Below are positions 27,048-39,500 of a stretch of 64,000 nucleotides of DNA, piece after piece (the stretch's first letter is position 1; every line of letters begins with the position of its first letter). A program made the position numbers and the translations under genes. The DNA is taken from positions 17,190,110 to 17,254,109 of the forward strand of contig OU452227.1 in the NCBI GenBank assembly GCA_911728455.2. Direction: 5' to 3'. The stretch comes from Marthasterias glacialis. Lineage: Eukaryota; Echinodermata; Asteroidea; Forcipulatida; Asteriidae. The notes beneath the pieces are model-generated. The model ran no database searches. It was not told the DNA's origin and was given only the letters and a program-made list of their open reading frames with translations.

Positions 27048-27714
27048 GACTAGCTCGCAACTATGGCACGCCAAAACAGAATTTATTCAGCCCTGCATGT
27101 TAAAATGTGGCAACATTACAAAATAAACCACACATTTAACATTAATATTCAACAACTTTACAAGCTATGTCAACATTAACATTTATTGTTCAACATTTAA
27201 ATACAAACCACGGCAATAGTTGTACAAATTTCAACATCTCTTTTGAAAACTCTGTGCACACGCGGTGAAAACGATATAAGCCAGCACCGTAAAAAAAAAA
27301 CATATGCCAGCTCAGTGAAAAAGTTGTCAACATTTTGAAAAAAATTGTCTAAATTAACGTGAAAAAAATACGTGTCAAAATATTTGCCAACTCAATGAAG
27401 ACTCAACATTGTAATAAAAAAGTATTTGCAAACACGACGACAAATTTATGTCAACATCTTGAAAAATACATGTCAACATTCCCTTGAAAATAGACGACAA
27501 CCCGGTAAAAATTATATGTCAACATTCACGTGACCACCGCGAAGTCCAAGTCGGAGTCTGGTTCCCTGTTGAACGGTAAATGTAACTGTTGACATGGTAT
27601 GTAGAATTGTTGAATATTTATTTTAAATGTTGTGGCGTATTTTTAAAGTTGTCACAGTTACCGTGCTGGTTTGAATAAATTCTGCTTTGGCATGCCATAC
27701 GCTGCTAGTCAATA
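27048..27714. mobile_element. Inverted-repeat element with degenerate GTCAACATT repeats, 0.67 kb
   Basis: Left end gactagctcgcaactatggc followed by cagaatttattca pairs with tgaataaattctg and gccatacgctgctagtc at right. Inside, phrases of about 27-35 bp built on gtcaacattnnnntgaaaa recur about eight times (27230-27535). It directly abuts the preceding foldback element. No ORF. Confidence 0.75.
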
Positions 27715-29150
27715 ATTGTCAAGGCAAAAAACATGCCGGCAAGATGACTGACTTTTGGTCGATGTCTTACGTTTTGTACTTCGCGATTTATTTAGTCTTC
27801 CGTAGTAATTTTGTTTTTTAATAGTATTTCCTTATTTTTTTGTGTGTAGTTCATGTGTAATTAATTGACTCGATATGAATTTAGACGCAATTTAATCTTC
27901 TGATTGCGATGTCTTTTTAAGTTTGAATTAAATAAACCATTTATTAATCAATCAATAGCTGTTAATTTGCTGGCGCTGAAAAATGAAGAATGGAAAAATT
28001 GGGGGATATCACACCCCCTCCCTAACCCCCTTGGTCGCTAAATCTTGTAAATCATGTAACGTTATTTCCCCAGAAAACTGAGTTTGTATCATGGTAAATC
28101 ACTTTTCTTATCATGCTTTGAAACAAAAGTAAAAAATCAACAGTTGTACAAAACAACCTCTTGTTTTGTTAGGGACAAGTGACACAGTACCTGATGAACC
28201 AGCAAACAAGATCACAGTCGACCCCAATTGGCCGAGTTGGCACAACATTGACAGAAATCTACATATTTAGTGTACTGCAGACTATTCCATTTGACTGTAA
28301 TTCCAGCAAAGTCGGAGGTGTGTTGCACCCATAGCATCCCCCGTTAGCGCGGGCTTTCCCAAATAATGCAGTTTTTTTTTAACAGACTGAACACGTGAAA
28401 GAGTCAAGGCTTTAGCGCACTCTCACCTTGCCAGTGTACTTTGTAATTAACCAAGCGAACACGCAGAAATCCTGTAAGTAATTCTACTTCCGCCGTCACT
28501 GAAGCGGAACCTGAAGTAAACACAATCACAAGCAAAAAAGAAAGAAGTCTAAACTTAACGCTGTCTCTAATAACAAATCGTTATCAACAACAGTAATAAG
28601 CCGACATACACGATGAAACACATTAACACTAGATTGCAATGTAGTTGTACTTGCGAAATATATTCACCGGATTGATTGATTGATGTGGGCCACGGAAAAG
28701 TAATTGACGAATCGTTTTTGCATTTAACAAAAATATCCCTGGGCAATTTCTTCTATGTAGGCCAGTTATTTTTATTAATGTTAGAGGTAAACAAGTTAAG
28801 CCGGTTCCCGACAGCCCGGTTTCCGATACATGGTTTTTTTTTTTTTAAGTATTCCAGTGCAAAAAATACTCAGTTTATAAAGGTGTCTGGGGCTCGTCAG
28901 AACACGTGACTGGAACGTTTTGAATTGCAACAGTGAGCCAAGTAAAAATGGCAGGGCGCTCTCGTCTATACTCGCACTCGCACGCAGAGCCGACTATAAT
29001 TATCTGCATCCTTTATTCCACACTCCCCGGGTTCTTATGTCATGTTTTACGCAGTTCCACAGTTGAACCTAAATTTATCTGGATCTCACTATTCAAACAT
29101 CCCATAGTGTAAATAAAATGCAAGTGGCGATTTGGTGACACCGTTATTAT
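27715..29150. other. Gene-free stretch
   Basis: AT-rich sequence without a supportable exon or structure; a CACGTG site at 28904 and a GC-richer patch at 28900-29030 are the only things noticed. Confidence 0.5.
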
Positions 29151-30603
29151 TGTCCTTACACACAGAAAAAAAATTACACAGGTTGGGTAAAATGTTACAT
29201 ATCTGAGATGTACCATACGAACTCGCCAGCGATTAAGTAAAATTTTACCCAACACGTGTTAGGTAATCATTAACTTGTCAAATGTGTAAAGTATTACTTC
29301 ATTGTTGTGTTGTTAAATTTACCGAATAATTAAGTAAACAAAAGCCATGTAAAATATACGTAAATACAATGTAAAATCTTAATTTTTTCCTAGGTACTTT
29401 CTGAAAGTAATTACCTATTAATTGTGTTTAATTTTACATAAAACTTATGTAAAAGAGCGCAAAATAAAACACAAAAACACATTCAGTTCAGAGGTTTATT
29501 TGTATTGAAACATAACTTGTTTTTATTTAATCACCTTCACATCCAATTAACAATTTACAACACTGAACCTATTTCTTTACATCCATAGATGCTGTACTTA
29601 ATGCCATAATTATAATTGGCGTAATTAAGGAACAGACAGACAGAACGCTTTGTTAACACAAATTTGTACTGTATGTGTCCAAACTCGATATTACTTTTTT
29701 GGGGTGAACCATTCTACTGCATTTAGCAAAGGGTGAAATTAGAAAATCAACTTCTTTTATACAAATCTTTGGTTCTGATTGAAATGTTGCTTTTTAAAAG
29801 TGGTTTTGTGTATCAATTGTAAAAGTACTGACCACATGTATCTTGTCAGCCTTAAAGTTGGTCCCTTCACAAAACAACACCTCAATTACCAATGGCCATC
29901 CAATAAAGTGTTTTTTCTCAGAATTGTTTAATTCAGTGATGTGTGATGCTCCAAGTACAAAATAAAGAGTTGATAATATTTTAGATGTACTGCAAAACAT
30001 ACCTGACCACTACATAAAGTTAAATTTATTCCCACAATTTGAAGCATCTTATGATTTTTTTGGATATATCAAAAGTTGTGTTTACTGTTGTTTTTCTTGG
30101 AATTTTTGATGTTTTAATATTATATATATAAATGTTGTTTGAAAACTCTTAAATTCAAAATAAGATTAGGGATACAGTTAAAATCATTCTGGCAAGATTT
30201 GACAAGTGATTAAGGTTCATGTCTTAGACCTACTATTTTCAATGGTATGATCTTAAATTAAAATGGACAAACCCAATCAGATAAACATAGCATCGGTAGA
30301 AGGTATAGTTTTACATGGAGTTTCACATAAAGGATATTTTCTCTATCAAAATTTTAAGGATTATTGACAATATTGATTATGTTTAAAATATAAAATAAAA
30401 AATACTTTTAACTTCTCCCCCCCCTTTTTTTTAAACTGTTGTCAAACATTGCAAAACATTTTCGATTCAGAATGTTTTTATAAATATTTAAACATAAACT
30501 GCCAACTATAACACAAAACAGCAGTAAAACACATCTTACACGTATAGACACAGGGCTTGCATGGGTTTCTGGACAAAGTATCACAAAACTGGCCATCAGA
30601 ACA

Positions 30604-30921
30604 TTACTGGAAGAAGCAGTATGCCCTAAACTCTCTTATTTTGTTGCACTTGAGGATACCTTTGTGTAATCCAAAAACAATAGCTGCCATAAACTCCCAA
30701 ACCCCAACACATCTGTCTTGATACTCTGAGTCTAAGATGAAATAAGCCTTGAAGCAAACGTCCAAAGCTTTGATTAGGGAGGACTGGGGGAGTGCCTTGC
30801 GTTCAACAATGACGAACACTTGCTGTGGCTTCAGTAAGGTGCCCCCAAGGATGAGAATGTATGGTTGCGACTTGGATGCTTTATCAATATCAGACAGGTA
30901 TTGGTCCAATCCAGTACTCTC
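30604..30921 (-). CDS. SAM-like gene exon 3 and stop
   Basis: Acceptor atttcctcag; begins ESTGLDQYLSDIDKA and ends AYCFFQ-stop. Contains the conserved-looking VCFKAYFILDSEY block. Confidence 0.68.
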   Translation of the reverse strand, partial: ESTGLDQYLSDIDKASKSQPYILILGGTLLKPQQVFVIVERKALPQSSLIKALDVCFKAYFILDSEYQDRCVGVWEFMAAIVFGLHKGILKCNKIREFRAYCFFQ

Positions 30922-31873
30922 CTGAGGAAATACATAAAATCATATTAGCTGTGTGTGTGGTGTGACCCAAACAGCAAAAACAAATAAAATAACCATTATA
31001 GCAATAATAAAACCATTTTTACACTTTCATTTCCCCTAGTGTTCAAATAGATTGTGCCTTCTTCCTATGCCTACGTGTAGCTTCTCTGCAAAGTACAAAC
31101 TAGCTGTGATGCTCAGTTTATGACCATAAACATGGAGCCATGTACAAAGAATACAAACTACAATAAGATTCACATTGCTGCTTTATAATAAATTACCATG
31201 GAATTGGACTTGAGCCGGAGTAGTCTAATAAATGAGTTGCTTACTTTTAATTATGAAATATTCTTTAATTCGAGTATCTCCAATCAATAACAATAATAAT
31301 GAACACAGAACTTACACACTGGAAGTCTATAAATGAAGAAGTTGATTCACTGGTGGAAATCTTTCCCCCTTTCAACTTTCGTCGCCCGGTGAACAACAGT
31401 GGCAATGTGAATACTGCAAGATTCTTTCTTTGTTCTGAAAAAAAGCATGAACCACAAATATAAGAAATAAAAAAAGGAAAATTCATTTGTAAATGAGCTT
31501 TACACTTTTGATAACCTTGGCTTTGTGAGGGCGAGGATGACTTGTTTATTTTTTTAAACAAAAGCAGTACATTGTACAATACTATTGAAACAAGACAGAA
31601 CTTTATAGAGTTCAAAGGTCACACACCAAAGCTTGTCACGGCATGTTTTGGACACGAAACTTGCATACATAACACTCGAAGGTATATCCGAGGGTAATCG
31701 TCGCTGAAATTGTTAATAAGAAATGTGTGTACCCCTAAAATAGTCTAGGTCTATCCTTGACTGACAAGTAACTCTACTTTTGTCATATATTGAATTGTTT
31801 TACCTTGAAACGTCTGGATCAGCTGCTCTAATCCCCATTTTCTCAAGAGCTCTGCAGCATTTGAGTTCTCCAT
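30604..31873 (-). CDS. Small three-exon gene, SAM-domain-like N-terminus, hypothetical
   Basis: Exons 31873-31804, 31434-31316 and 30921-30604 join in frame with GT-AG borders (phases 1, 0) into about 168 residues. The first exon, MENSNAAELLRKWGLEQLIQ, resembles helix 1 of a sterile alpha motif, but the rest of a SAM fold is missing. The middle exon has a basic patch (GRRKLKGGK) and a Ser-rich stretch. The last exon contains QPYILILGGTLLKPQQVFVI and ALDVCFKAYFILDSEY, a pattern I know from multi-copy uncharacterised proteins of fish and marine invertebrates. Biochemical function unknown. The setting between AT-rich inverted repeats suggests it moves with an element. Confidence 0.68.
31316..31434 (-). 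CDS. SAM-like gene exon 2
   Basis: Acceptor tttttttcag; EQRKNLAVFTLPLLFTGRRK, then STSESTSSFIDFQC. Donor gtaagt chosen because it gives phase 0, as the next exon needs. Confidence 0.6.
31804..31873 (-). CDS. SAM-like gene exon 1
   Basis: ATG at 31873-31871; 23 codons plus one base. LLRKWGLEQLIQTF is the SAM-like helix. Donor gtaaaa. Confidence 0.6.
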
Positions 31874-32269
31874 CTTGGTTTGTGCACAGCTTAAATGTAA
31901 CAACGTACGAAACCACGTGTATCACACCCCGCCGGGTAAACTTTACACATTCAGAATGTAAGCTTTTCTTCACACATGTAAACTGTTACACGTTAAAGAC
32001 GATAAATGAAAATTTCTCTGAGCACTAAGTAACTTTTACTTAACATGTGTATTTTTTTCTTATTACTTGTTTATTGGGAATGTTTTGGTTTACGTAAGAA
32101 TTAAGTATTGTTTTTTCAACAACTTTTACTTAATATCGGTAATAACTTACATAACTTTATTTACATAGCATTTTTTTACAAGTTGTTTTGAGAGTGTATA
32201 AGTATAATTAATTAACTGAGAAATATTTTGAAACAAAATTATTCAAAATACCCTACCACACATCCATCC

Positions 32270-32960
32270 TCCACCCTCACACTGAAGCCTTAACCTTGCC
32301 AAAAAACAACCCTCGAACACAATCCCCACACCTTCCACCATCCTCCCCTGCTATACCGTCACACTCAACCCTAACCTTGCACCATCCCTATAACCTCCAC
32401 TCTCCCCCAGCCCTCACGCTCAGCCAAAACTTTGCAACCAACCCCTACCCTTGAACCCAATCCCTACACTCTCCACCCTCTCCCACCCTCACACTCAACC
32501 CTAACCTTGCACCATCCCTATAACCTCCACTCTCCCCCAGCCCTCACACTCAGCCAAAACTTTGCAACCAACCCCTACCCTTGAACCCAATCCCTACACT
32601 CTCTACCCTCTCCCACCCTCACACTCAACCCTAACCTTGCACCATCCCTATAACCTCCACTCTCCCCCAGCCCTCACACTCAGCCAAAACTTTGCAACCA
32701 ACCCCTATCCTTGAACCCAATTCCTACACTCTCCACCCTCTCTCACCCTCAGACTCAACCCTAACCTTGCAACATACCAACGAACCCAATCCCCAAACCC
32801 TCCACCCTCCCTGTACCCTCTTACTCAACCCTACCTTGCAACAACCCCTACCCTCCAGCCCAATCACTATACCCTCCACACCCCCACCCTCACCCCTAAC
32901 CTTGCAACCAACCAATATTCTTGAGCCTCAACCCTAACATTGCAACCATCCCCTAAATAA
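32270..32960. repeat. C-rich minisatellite, 130-bp unit
   Basis: accatccctataacctccac recurs at 32381, 32511 and 32641, exactly 130 bp apart; units are nearly identical over three copies, with decayed copies on both sides. CCCTAACC phrases occur in each unit. The reading frames through it are by-products of the repeat. Confidence 0.9.
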
Positions 32961-33442
32961 ACCCTGTGACTTGGGGGTTGCTACCAAGTCATTTGGGTGT
33001 TTTATAAGGCAGGACCTTAGGATGGGTGAGGTTTGCTGACCCAGCGCCCCCTATTGATTACAATCAAAATCGTACTTTTCTTTCGTACCGCTCCCACTGC
33101 GAAAGGTAAAATAAAGAAAGTGTCAACCGCAAAAGTATGCTCTGGGACAATACTACAATAAACAAACAAACAATACTGTATAAGGCATATAACCCATTGT
33201 GTACTTTGTTTACCTGTCATAAACTGTCTAGACGAAAATTTCTATAGGTTGATATCCTAGTGGACCCTATACAAAGCTCTTTGAAGCGTTTCTGAAAGTT
33301 TGTAATTATAATCTTCAAGATTGGCAAACTATAGAACACCGTCACGTACGTGTAACCTTCAAAGGAACTCAAGTTTTGTAAGAAAAGTCGACCACGGAGT
33401 TGACATTATGTACATTGTGGTTATTGTTCTTTTAAAATACCA

Positions 33443-33448
33443 TTTATT
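33443..33448 (-). terminator. Candidate poly(A) signal of EPDR-B
   Basis: AATAAA on the - strand 50 bp after the inferred stop; the same position is kept in EPDR-A. Confidence 0.5.
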
Positions 33449-33497
33449 TTATACTTTCCATTCAGTTAAATCGCTTGGTTTAACAGTCAGAAGGACT

Positions 33498-33524
33498 TCA
33501 TTCCTGATCAAGAAAATCAACCTT
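33498..33524 (-). CDS. EPDR-B inferred last exon
   Basis: After the phase-0 donor at 38338, the conserved 3' region offers an acceptor ctttatag, then KVDFLDQE-stop; a second acceptor (cttgatcag) would give only E-stop. Both options are preserved in EPDR-A. Chosen by conservation and phase, not by similarity to a known protein. Confidence 0.45.
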   Translation of the reverse strand, partial: KVDFLDQE

Positions 33525-36500
33525 CTATAAAGTAAATAAAAGACTGGATAAATGCCATGTACAAACTCAATGGCTGGAGCGTCGTCTGCTGAATGATTTC
33601 CGGCGTCTATTTGTGCACACAGCATTAAAAAACCTCTCTATATTACGGAAGCTTAAAGTGACCTTCCGAGTTGCCGCGTTTCCGAGTTATTTTATCAGAG
33701 AAAGACGGAATACCGTGATATTTCAGACGTGTTCCGAGTTAGGATCACACAGAAATCCGTCTTTCCCTGATACCGTATCTCGGAAAGACGTCTTTCCCAT
33801 ATACCGTATCTCGGAAATCCGTCTTTCCCTGATACCATATCTCAGAAATCTGTCTTTCCCTCACTGATACCATATCTCAGAAATCCGTCTTTCCCTGATA
33901 CCGTATCTCGGAAAGACGTCTTTCCCATATACCGTATCTCGGAAATCCGTCTTTCCCTGATACCATATCTCAGAAATCTGTCTTTCCCTCACTGATACCA
34001 TATCTCAGAAATCCGTCTTTCCCTGATACCATATCTCGGAAAGATGTCTTTCCCTGAAAACGTATATGGGAAAGACGTCTTTCTCTGCTTGGAAATCCGT
34101 TTTTCCCCGATACCGTATCTCGGGCGGAAAGACGTCTTTCCGAGATATCGGGGAAAGACGGATTTCTGTGTGGTACTAACTCGGAACGCGTCTGAAATAT
34201 CACGGTATTCCGTCTTTCTCTTATAAAATAACTCGGAAACGCGGCAACTCGGAAGGTCACTTTAAGCTTCCGTACTTTAAGCTTCCGTAATATATAGAGA
34301 GGTTTCACGCCAGTTTTTCATGTGCGTTCAACTCGTCACTGTAACTCTTTGAAGGGTACGGTGGGCTCCCGACAACGTATACCTGATGGCAGAAATATTG
34401 TCAACTAACTGGCTCAGATCAGTATGAGGGATCGTTTGGTGCAGTGGCTGTGACTATCATTCATAACTGAAATCGCTTCAATAAGCAGAATAAGTTCTAC
34501 AGAAAACCTTGACATGGAAGAAAGGAATGATGTGCAATGCTTTCCCAGGTGCATATTAGGACTAGAGAAAGGGTGCGGCGGGTTCCCGACAACCTGATGT
34601 ATTTCAAAAGAATTCTAGTGTAATTTAGAATCGTTGAAAAAGGCTGATAGTATAGTGTTCTTACCTTTTGTGATTCACTTTATACTTTATAACAAACCTG
34701 TGAAAATTTGTGTTCAATCCGTCGTCCGACGAGTCAGGAGAAAATAGTAAAAAACCGTGCACACTTTTCAGCATGTAAAAACATTGTCTTAATCCTATCA
34801 GAACCGGGCTTTTTGGGGATGTACGGGTACCGGGGAGAGGAACATAGTGCCCCTCCGTATTTTCCAAAGTTTTTGACCGATTTTGATGAAACTTGCCGTA
34901 AATGTTCATTTCACCAAGTTCATGATTACGTCAACAAATTTCCGTCACTTGCGGAAGTTTTTGACTCTTTTTGCCTATTTGTTTTGGTCAAAATTCGTTG
35001 GCAAACTTGTTAATGTTAATAAGATAATATAGTTCCTACCCAATTTAATTACTAGAGCCGTTACCGCTGGGGGCGCTTTAATCCATTAATTTATCCCGTT
35101 TTTGTGGGTTTTTTTTGTTGGGTTTTTTTAACGTTTTTTTCACTTAAAAATTAAAATGGCCGCTACCCAGGGCCCAGGGAGCAACGATAAGGCTAGGTTG
35201 ATAAATCTTAATTTTTTCGGCCTGATAAGTAAGAAATTATCATGTTGAAAATATTCTGTTGTTAAAAAATTTGACATAAAATGATCCCCTAATTACAGGG
35301 TGAAAACACAAATCCAAGATTGCCGCCAAATATGGCGGCCATGTTGAATTACCAAAAGCATTTCAGACTGTTCATCACTAGATTATCCATCACTATCACT
35401 TTTCTGGAAAAAAAACAAGTGGAAATTATGTTCAAAAAGTCAAACAAATCACACAAAAAAACGTGAAATTCGTGTGACCCAAAGTCAAACAAATGGTTGC
35501 CATGGCTAACCCTTGGTATCCATTATTTTTGGCCAACATGATCCTAGATATATATTGGGAAAAGTCTGAAAATACCGCGGTGATCAGACTAAGCGTTTAA
35601 CAAGTTACGGGTAAAAATGGTCCTGATAAGGTTAATTTCGATTGTTACGACCAAAATTTAAATCGGGGTCTTCAAATTCTATTTGCTCGACTTTGACAGT
35701 ATTTCAGACAGGGTTAATTGGTACTGGTATGAACTTTATCATCAGATAAGCTTTCAGACTGTAGTCTACCTTTAAAAAGTCCTCGGTCTCTTATGTTAGA
35801 TTTTAAGCAGCTCAACAATTCTACCTTCATTTCGTTTTTGAATCTCAATGTTTTTGCACCCACGTATAGACCACCTGATGAGCCTTGAAGTTCAGGGTGT
35901 TGCTGACGCTGACAGTACCCTGTCAGTGTTAGCTGCATCCGGTGTGGTAGGAGATTCTGGCTCCCTGAATTCGGCGAGTAGGCCTTTCTATTGTTGATAA
36001 ACAAACCGTGCTGGTTGGCATGGACGGCCAAATGTAGCAAAACATGTCTTGTTGACAGACATTGTGACAAAAATCTACATTTTTGGAAAATACATCGTAT
36101 TAATGCTTGGTTTGTGCAACGATTTCTAAGCAATTTTTAAAAATTCGTGTAAATTTTCACAAACTGTGAAACCGGTGGTTTTTCCGTCTTGGTTGGCAAA
36201 AACTCGGGCTGTGACGTTGCAAAAGAAAGGTCTATAGTGAAAATTTCATATGATAGCGCCCTGTTTAGAATCAACTTCCCCAGACCTTGTTAATACCGTA
36301 AGTAACACGCACAAACCGGGGGACAAAATCCTCTATGACACCGGTGTGTCGCTATTTTATTTTAGTGTCCTTAATTTTAACGAGAAATATTTCATCTCAC
36401 TCCTCCAGTGCATGTTTGACATTATACAGTGCGTAGACACTTTCACTGGATCCTGGTCTAGTTTCCAGCCTGAGTCGCTTCACTCATGAGCAGAATGCAG

Positions 36501-39500
36501 CACCAGATCAAACTTTCATATGGAAGACGATCAGCTCAATTAGATCGAAACGTCGAGTTGAAAAAACAAACCAACAATTGATACGATCAGAAGACGCGGC
36601 AAAAATGCGCAATCTAATTACTTTTTATTGCCGATTACATTGCTCCTATAAAAAACATAACAAAAGTAGAATATTTGTAAATGAACACATCACGCCGATT
36701 CTTTGCTATGTACACTGGCTCCCCCGTCATCAAACGGATTCAATTCGAAATTCTCCTTTTCGTTCTCGCATACAAAGCAAGAAATGGTCTCGCTCCCACA
36801 TACCCAAAGAGTCTCATCTCTCAAAAGTTGCCAACATCATCCATCAACCTCATAGGTGTATGTGGACTTTTCGGTTAAGGGGAGGGGGCAGAGGAGTTGA
36901 TATGCAGATAGAAACACTGTAGCAATTTCGTGTAAAAAACATAATTCCCCATTGTTTCGCCCTCCCCCGCCCGCCCATCTGCTCGTACGCTTATGAACAG
37001 CCTTCGATCAACGCCCAATATCCACCTCCAACTTCCCACGCACAAACACCCTCCGTGGTCAACGAGCGTTCGCAGTGCTGCACCAGCGTTTTGCCCCCAA
37101 GATGGCGGCGTGATGACTTCAACGCATAAAGGTCCATTCTGACCCAAGGCTTTTTAGAATGTAATATTGAAAATAATGGTAGGACACCCGGGCTTTATCA
37201 ATTTTGCCGAAAACTGGGTGGGGTAACCTCTACCCCCCCCTCTGAGCTACGTCACTATGATCTATTTTGATGCTATAGGAGTGGGTCATGTGACCAAGCA
37301 AGATACAATTAAGCACTATTAAGGGGGTGGGGTTTTCTACTCAGCTGCGAAAATTGGGTAAAATTTAAGGGGGCATAAGGGGGTGCACCATTCTCTCTAG
37401 ATTGGCTCTTTCGCCAATTAAAACTGTAGTTTCCCTTTGTATTTTTCCTAAACACAAGACCCTTTTCTGAGCTCTAGTTATGCCGTTTACTATTTTTTTT
37501 ATAAATTATCTGACATAGAGGTAAAAACATGTTGTCTGCCTATAGTAAAACAAAAAAATAGTTGTAAAAACATTGAACTACATAAAAGCTTATCAAATGT
37601 AACATTTTATTCTGGTAATTTTTAATCTCACAAGTCCAGATTTTAAATGGGGGTACCCAGGGGAGGCATAGACACCAGTTGAGGGGCACGTCTCCCCGAG
37701 CCCCACTCAGTTACGCCACTGTTTCTACCTATTTTCATAACCGCAGCTTGGGCTTAGGCTCCGGTTAATGTGTAATATTGTTTGATGCTTTCAAAACTTA
37801 TAAGAGAAAAATTGTATACTAATGGGGTCACTGATTCTGCTCTACACTAGCCGTAAATTAAGCCTGCTACATATCTAGGGATCTAGACCTACACATAAAA
37901 TCCTAAGCCAGTCTCTGGAAACACAGCATTGCCTTCATTCATGTTCTATTTACCGCCGAAGTACAAGCCAGAACGGCGAGTCAGAGCATGAAGTTTCATC
38001 AGTTGTTCTGGAACCGCAGGCTTAGACAGTGTGGACTGATTCAAAAGAAAAAGGACAAAATGTCGACTTAATCCTGAATCCAGAGGCAGATTCAAAGCTA
38101 ATGAGAAGTATTTAATGAAAATAAGAATTGCAACATGAAGTGTTCAACAAAATATGTTTAACTAAACTATTTCTATGGACAGGTAAAACGAACATACTTC
38201 ATATAAAAATGCGACTGCAATTGAAAAAAAAATCTTTGTGGTCATCGTTATGTCAGCGTTCATAGTCCTTTATACCACTGTCATCTATTTGTCGTGCATT
38301 TTTTCTTCTTTTCTCTAGCAACAAGTTTACTGCTTACCTCATGACAGATATCTGGCACATGGAAGAACTCCTCTTTATCGCAGATACCTAGCTTGAAGTC
38401 AGACACACTGACGGTCCTGATGTCCAACGGTTCATCTAGAAATAAACAAATTTAGCAAAAGTTTATACTTATTGTAAACATTGACTTCACTCATTATTCC
38501 TATTCACTAATAAAGTTAAGTGGTATGTATAATGAAAGTATAGGTAACCCGACTATGGGCGCCGTAGCTTTCAAACCTATATCTCTAGGAGTACCGTATA
38601 CAATTTTATCCAAACAATGAGATCGCAAGTTACTTACTGAGACAAGATGTCGACTTGTCCCGATAATGTATCTTGGTAAGTCGACTTATATTTCTGTAAC
38701 TAAGATGTCGACTTGTCCTAATAACGTATCTCGCCAACAAGAATTAACCCTTTTACGTGTACTCCCTAGACCACAATTCTCCAGTATTCTCTCCTCCTAT
38801 GTCACTCTACACCAAATGTTTGGATACCAAAATGCCTTATGTCCCAGTGATCAGAAATTGTTGTTTTGGGGCCCAGACCCTCAGTCTCAACCTAGTTCGG
38901 AGGGGTGATCAATCTCGCCGCACCACTTTTCCCATCATGCCTTGCTCGCTCATAGCCCCCTCCCCAACATATTGACCAATCACAGCATTGGCTACATCAC
39001 CTCTGTATACGTGGGCAGCACCATCTGCGTCTCAACAATGCCACACTGCACGACACACGTGTTTACATTTTCCAATAGGACTCTTGGTTGTAGGAGTAAC
39101 GACCTCACAGTGTTTTTTTTTTAACTCGTTCTGTTTTTATCAGTTTCTATCTGTTTTGAACCGAATTTTACCTTATTTTAATTGAACTGCAGTTTTAAAC
39201 AGTTGTAGCCATGTCTGTATCAGCTTGTCACCAGTTCAGTTCAGTCTTCTTGGCGACGTTAGATCAGACGTGCCATGTTTACCTATAATAGAACGAGTGC
39301 CCAACAGACGACGAATGGGATTTATCGTGTCGGACTTTCGGCGGCGTAGCCAACGCTGTGATTGGTCAACACGTAAGGGGAAAGGCTTACTGGATCGGTC
39401 TATTGGTTGATTAAAATGTGTCACGATATGGCACATTTTTATTAGGGCTGTGCCTTAGTCACTTTACGCGCGCGCTCAAGTATGGTAGCCGGTAAAAGAG

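Larger units (their letters stand above)
29158..32202. mobile_element. Repeat-bounded 3 kb module carrying a SAM-like gene
   Basis: Both flanks of a small gene are dense in related AT-rich phrases in opposite sense: gattaagtaaaattttaccc and aattaagtaaacaaaag at 29230-29345, against acttttacttaacatg and acttttacttaatatc at 32030-32140. The outer ends, tacacacagaaaaaaaa and (inverted) tacactctcaaaacaa, are weakly alike. This looks like a DNA-transposon-type unit with a captured or cargo gene. No transposase motif was seen. Borders are approximate. Confidence 0.5.
33225..33555 (-). repeat. 3' region of EPDR-B, duplicated with EPDR-A
   Basis: Over 300 bp it matches 53562-53905 (for example ccctatacaaagctctttga and gaccacggagttgacattat). 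It includes the inferred last exon and poly(A) signal, so it marks the 3' end of the duplicated gene unit. Confidence 0.8.

Noticed and set aside
32692-32937. Open frame rich in Pro, Thr and Leu on the + strand
   Set aside because: It lies wholly in the 130-bp minisatellite; the frame is open because the repeat has almost no stop-forming words.
33750-34140. Regular 27-30 bp repeats that look like a CRISPR array
   Set aside because: Units are directly adjacent or block-duplicated with no unique spacers, they are palindromic, and the genome is eukaryotic.
38757-39185. Several overlapping open frames with CCAAT-like words, considered as a gene start
   Set aside because: No splice-compatible exon follows, and parts match other dispersed repeats (45970-46060), so it is repeat-derived.
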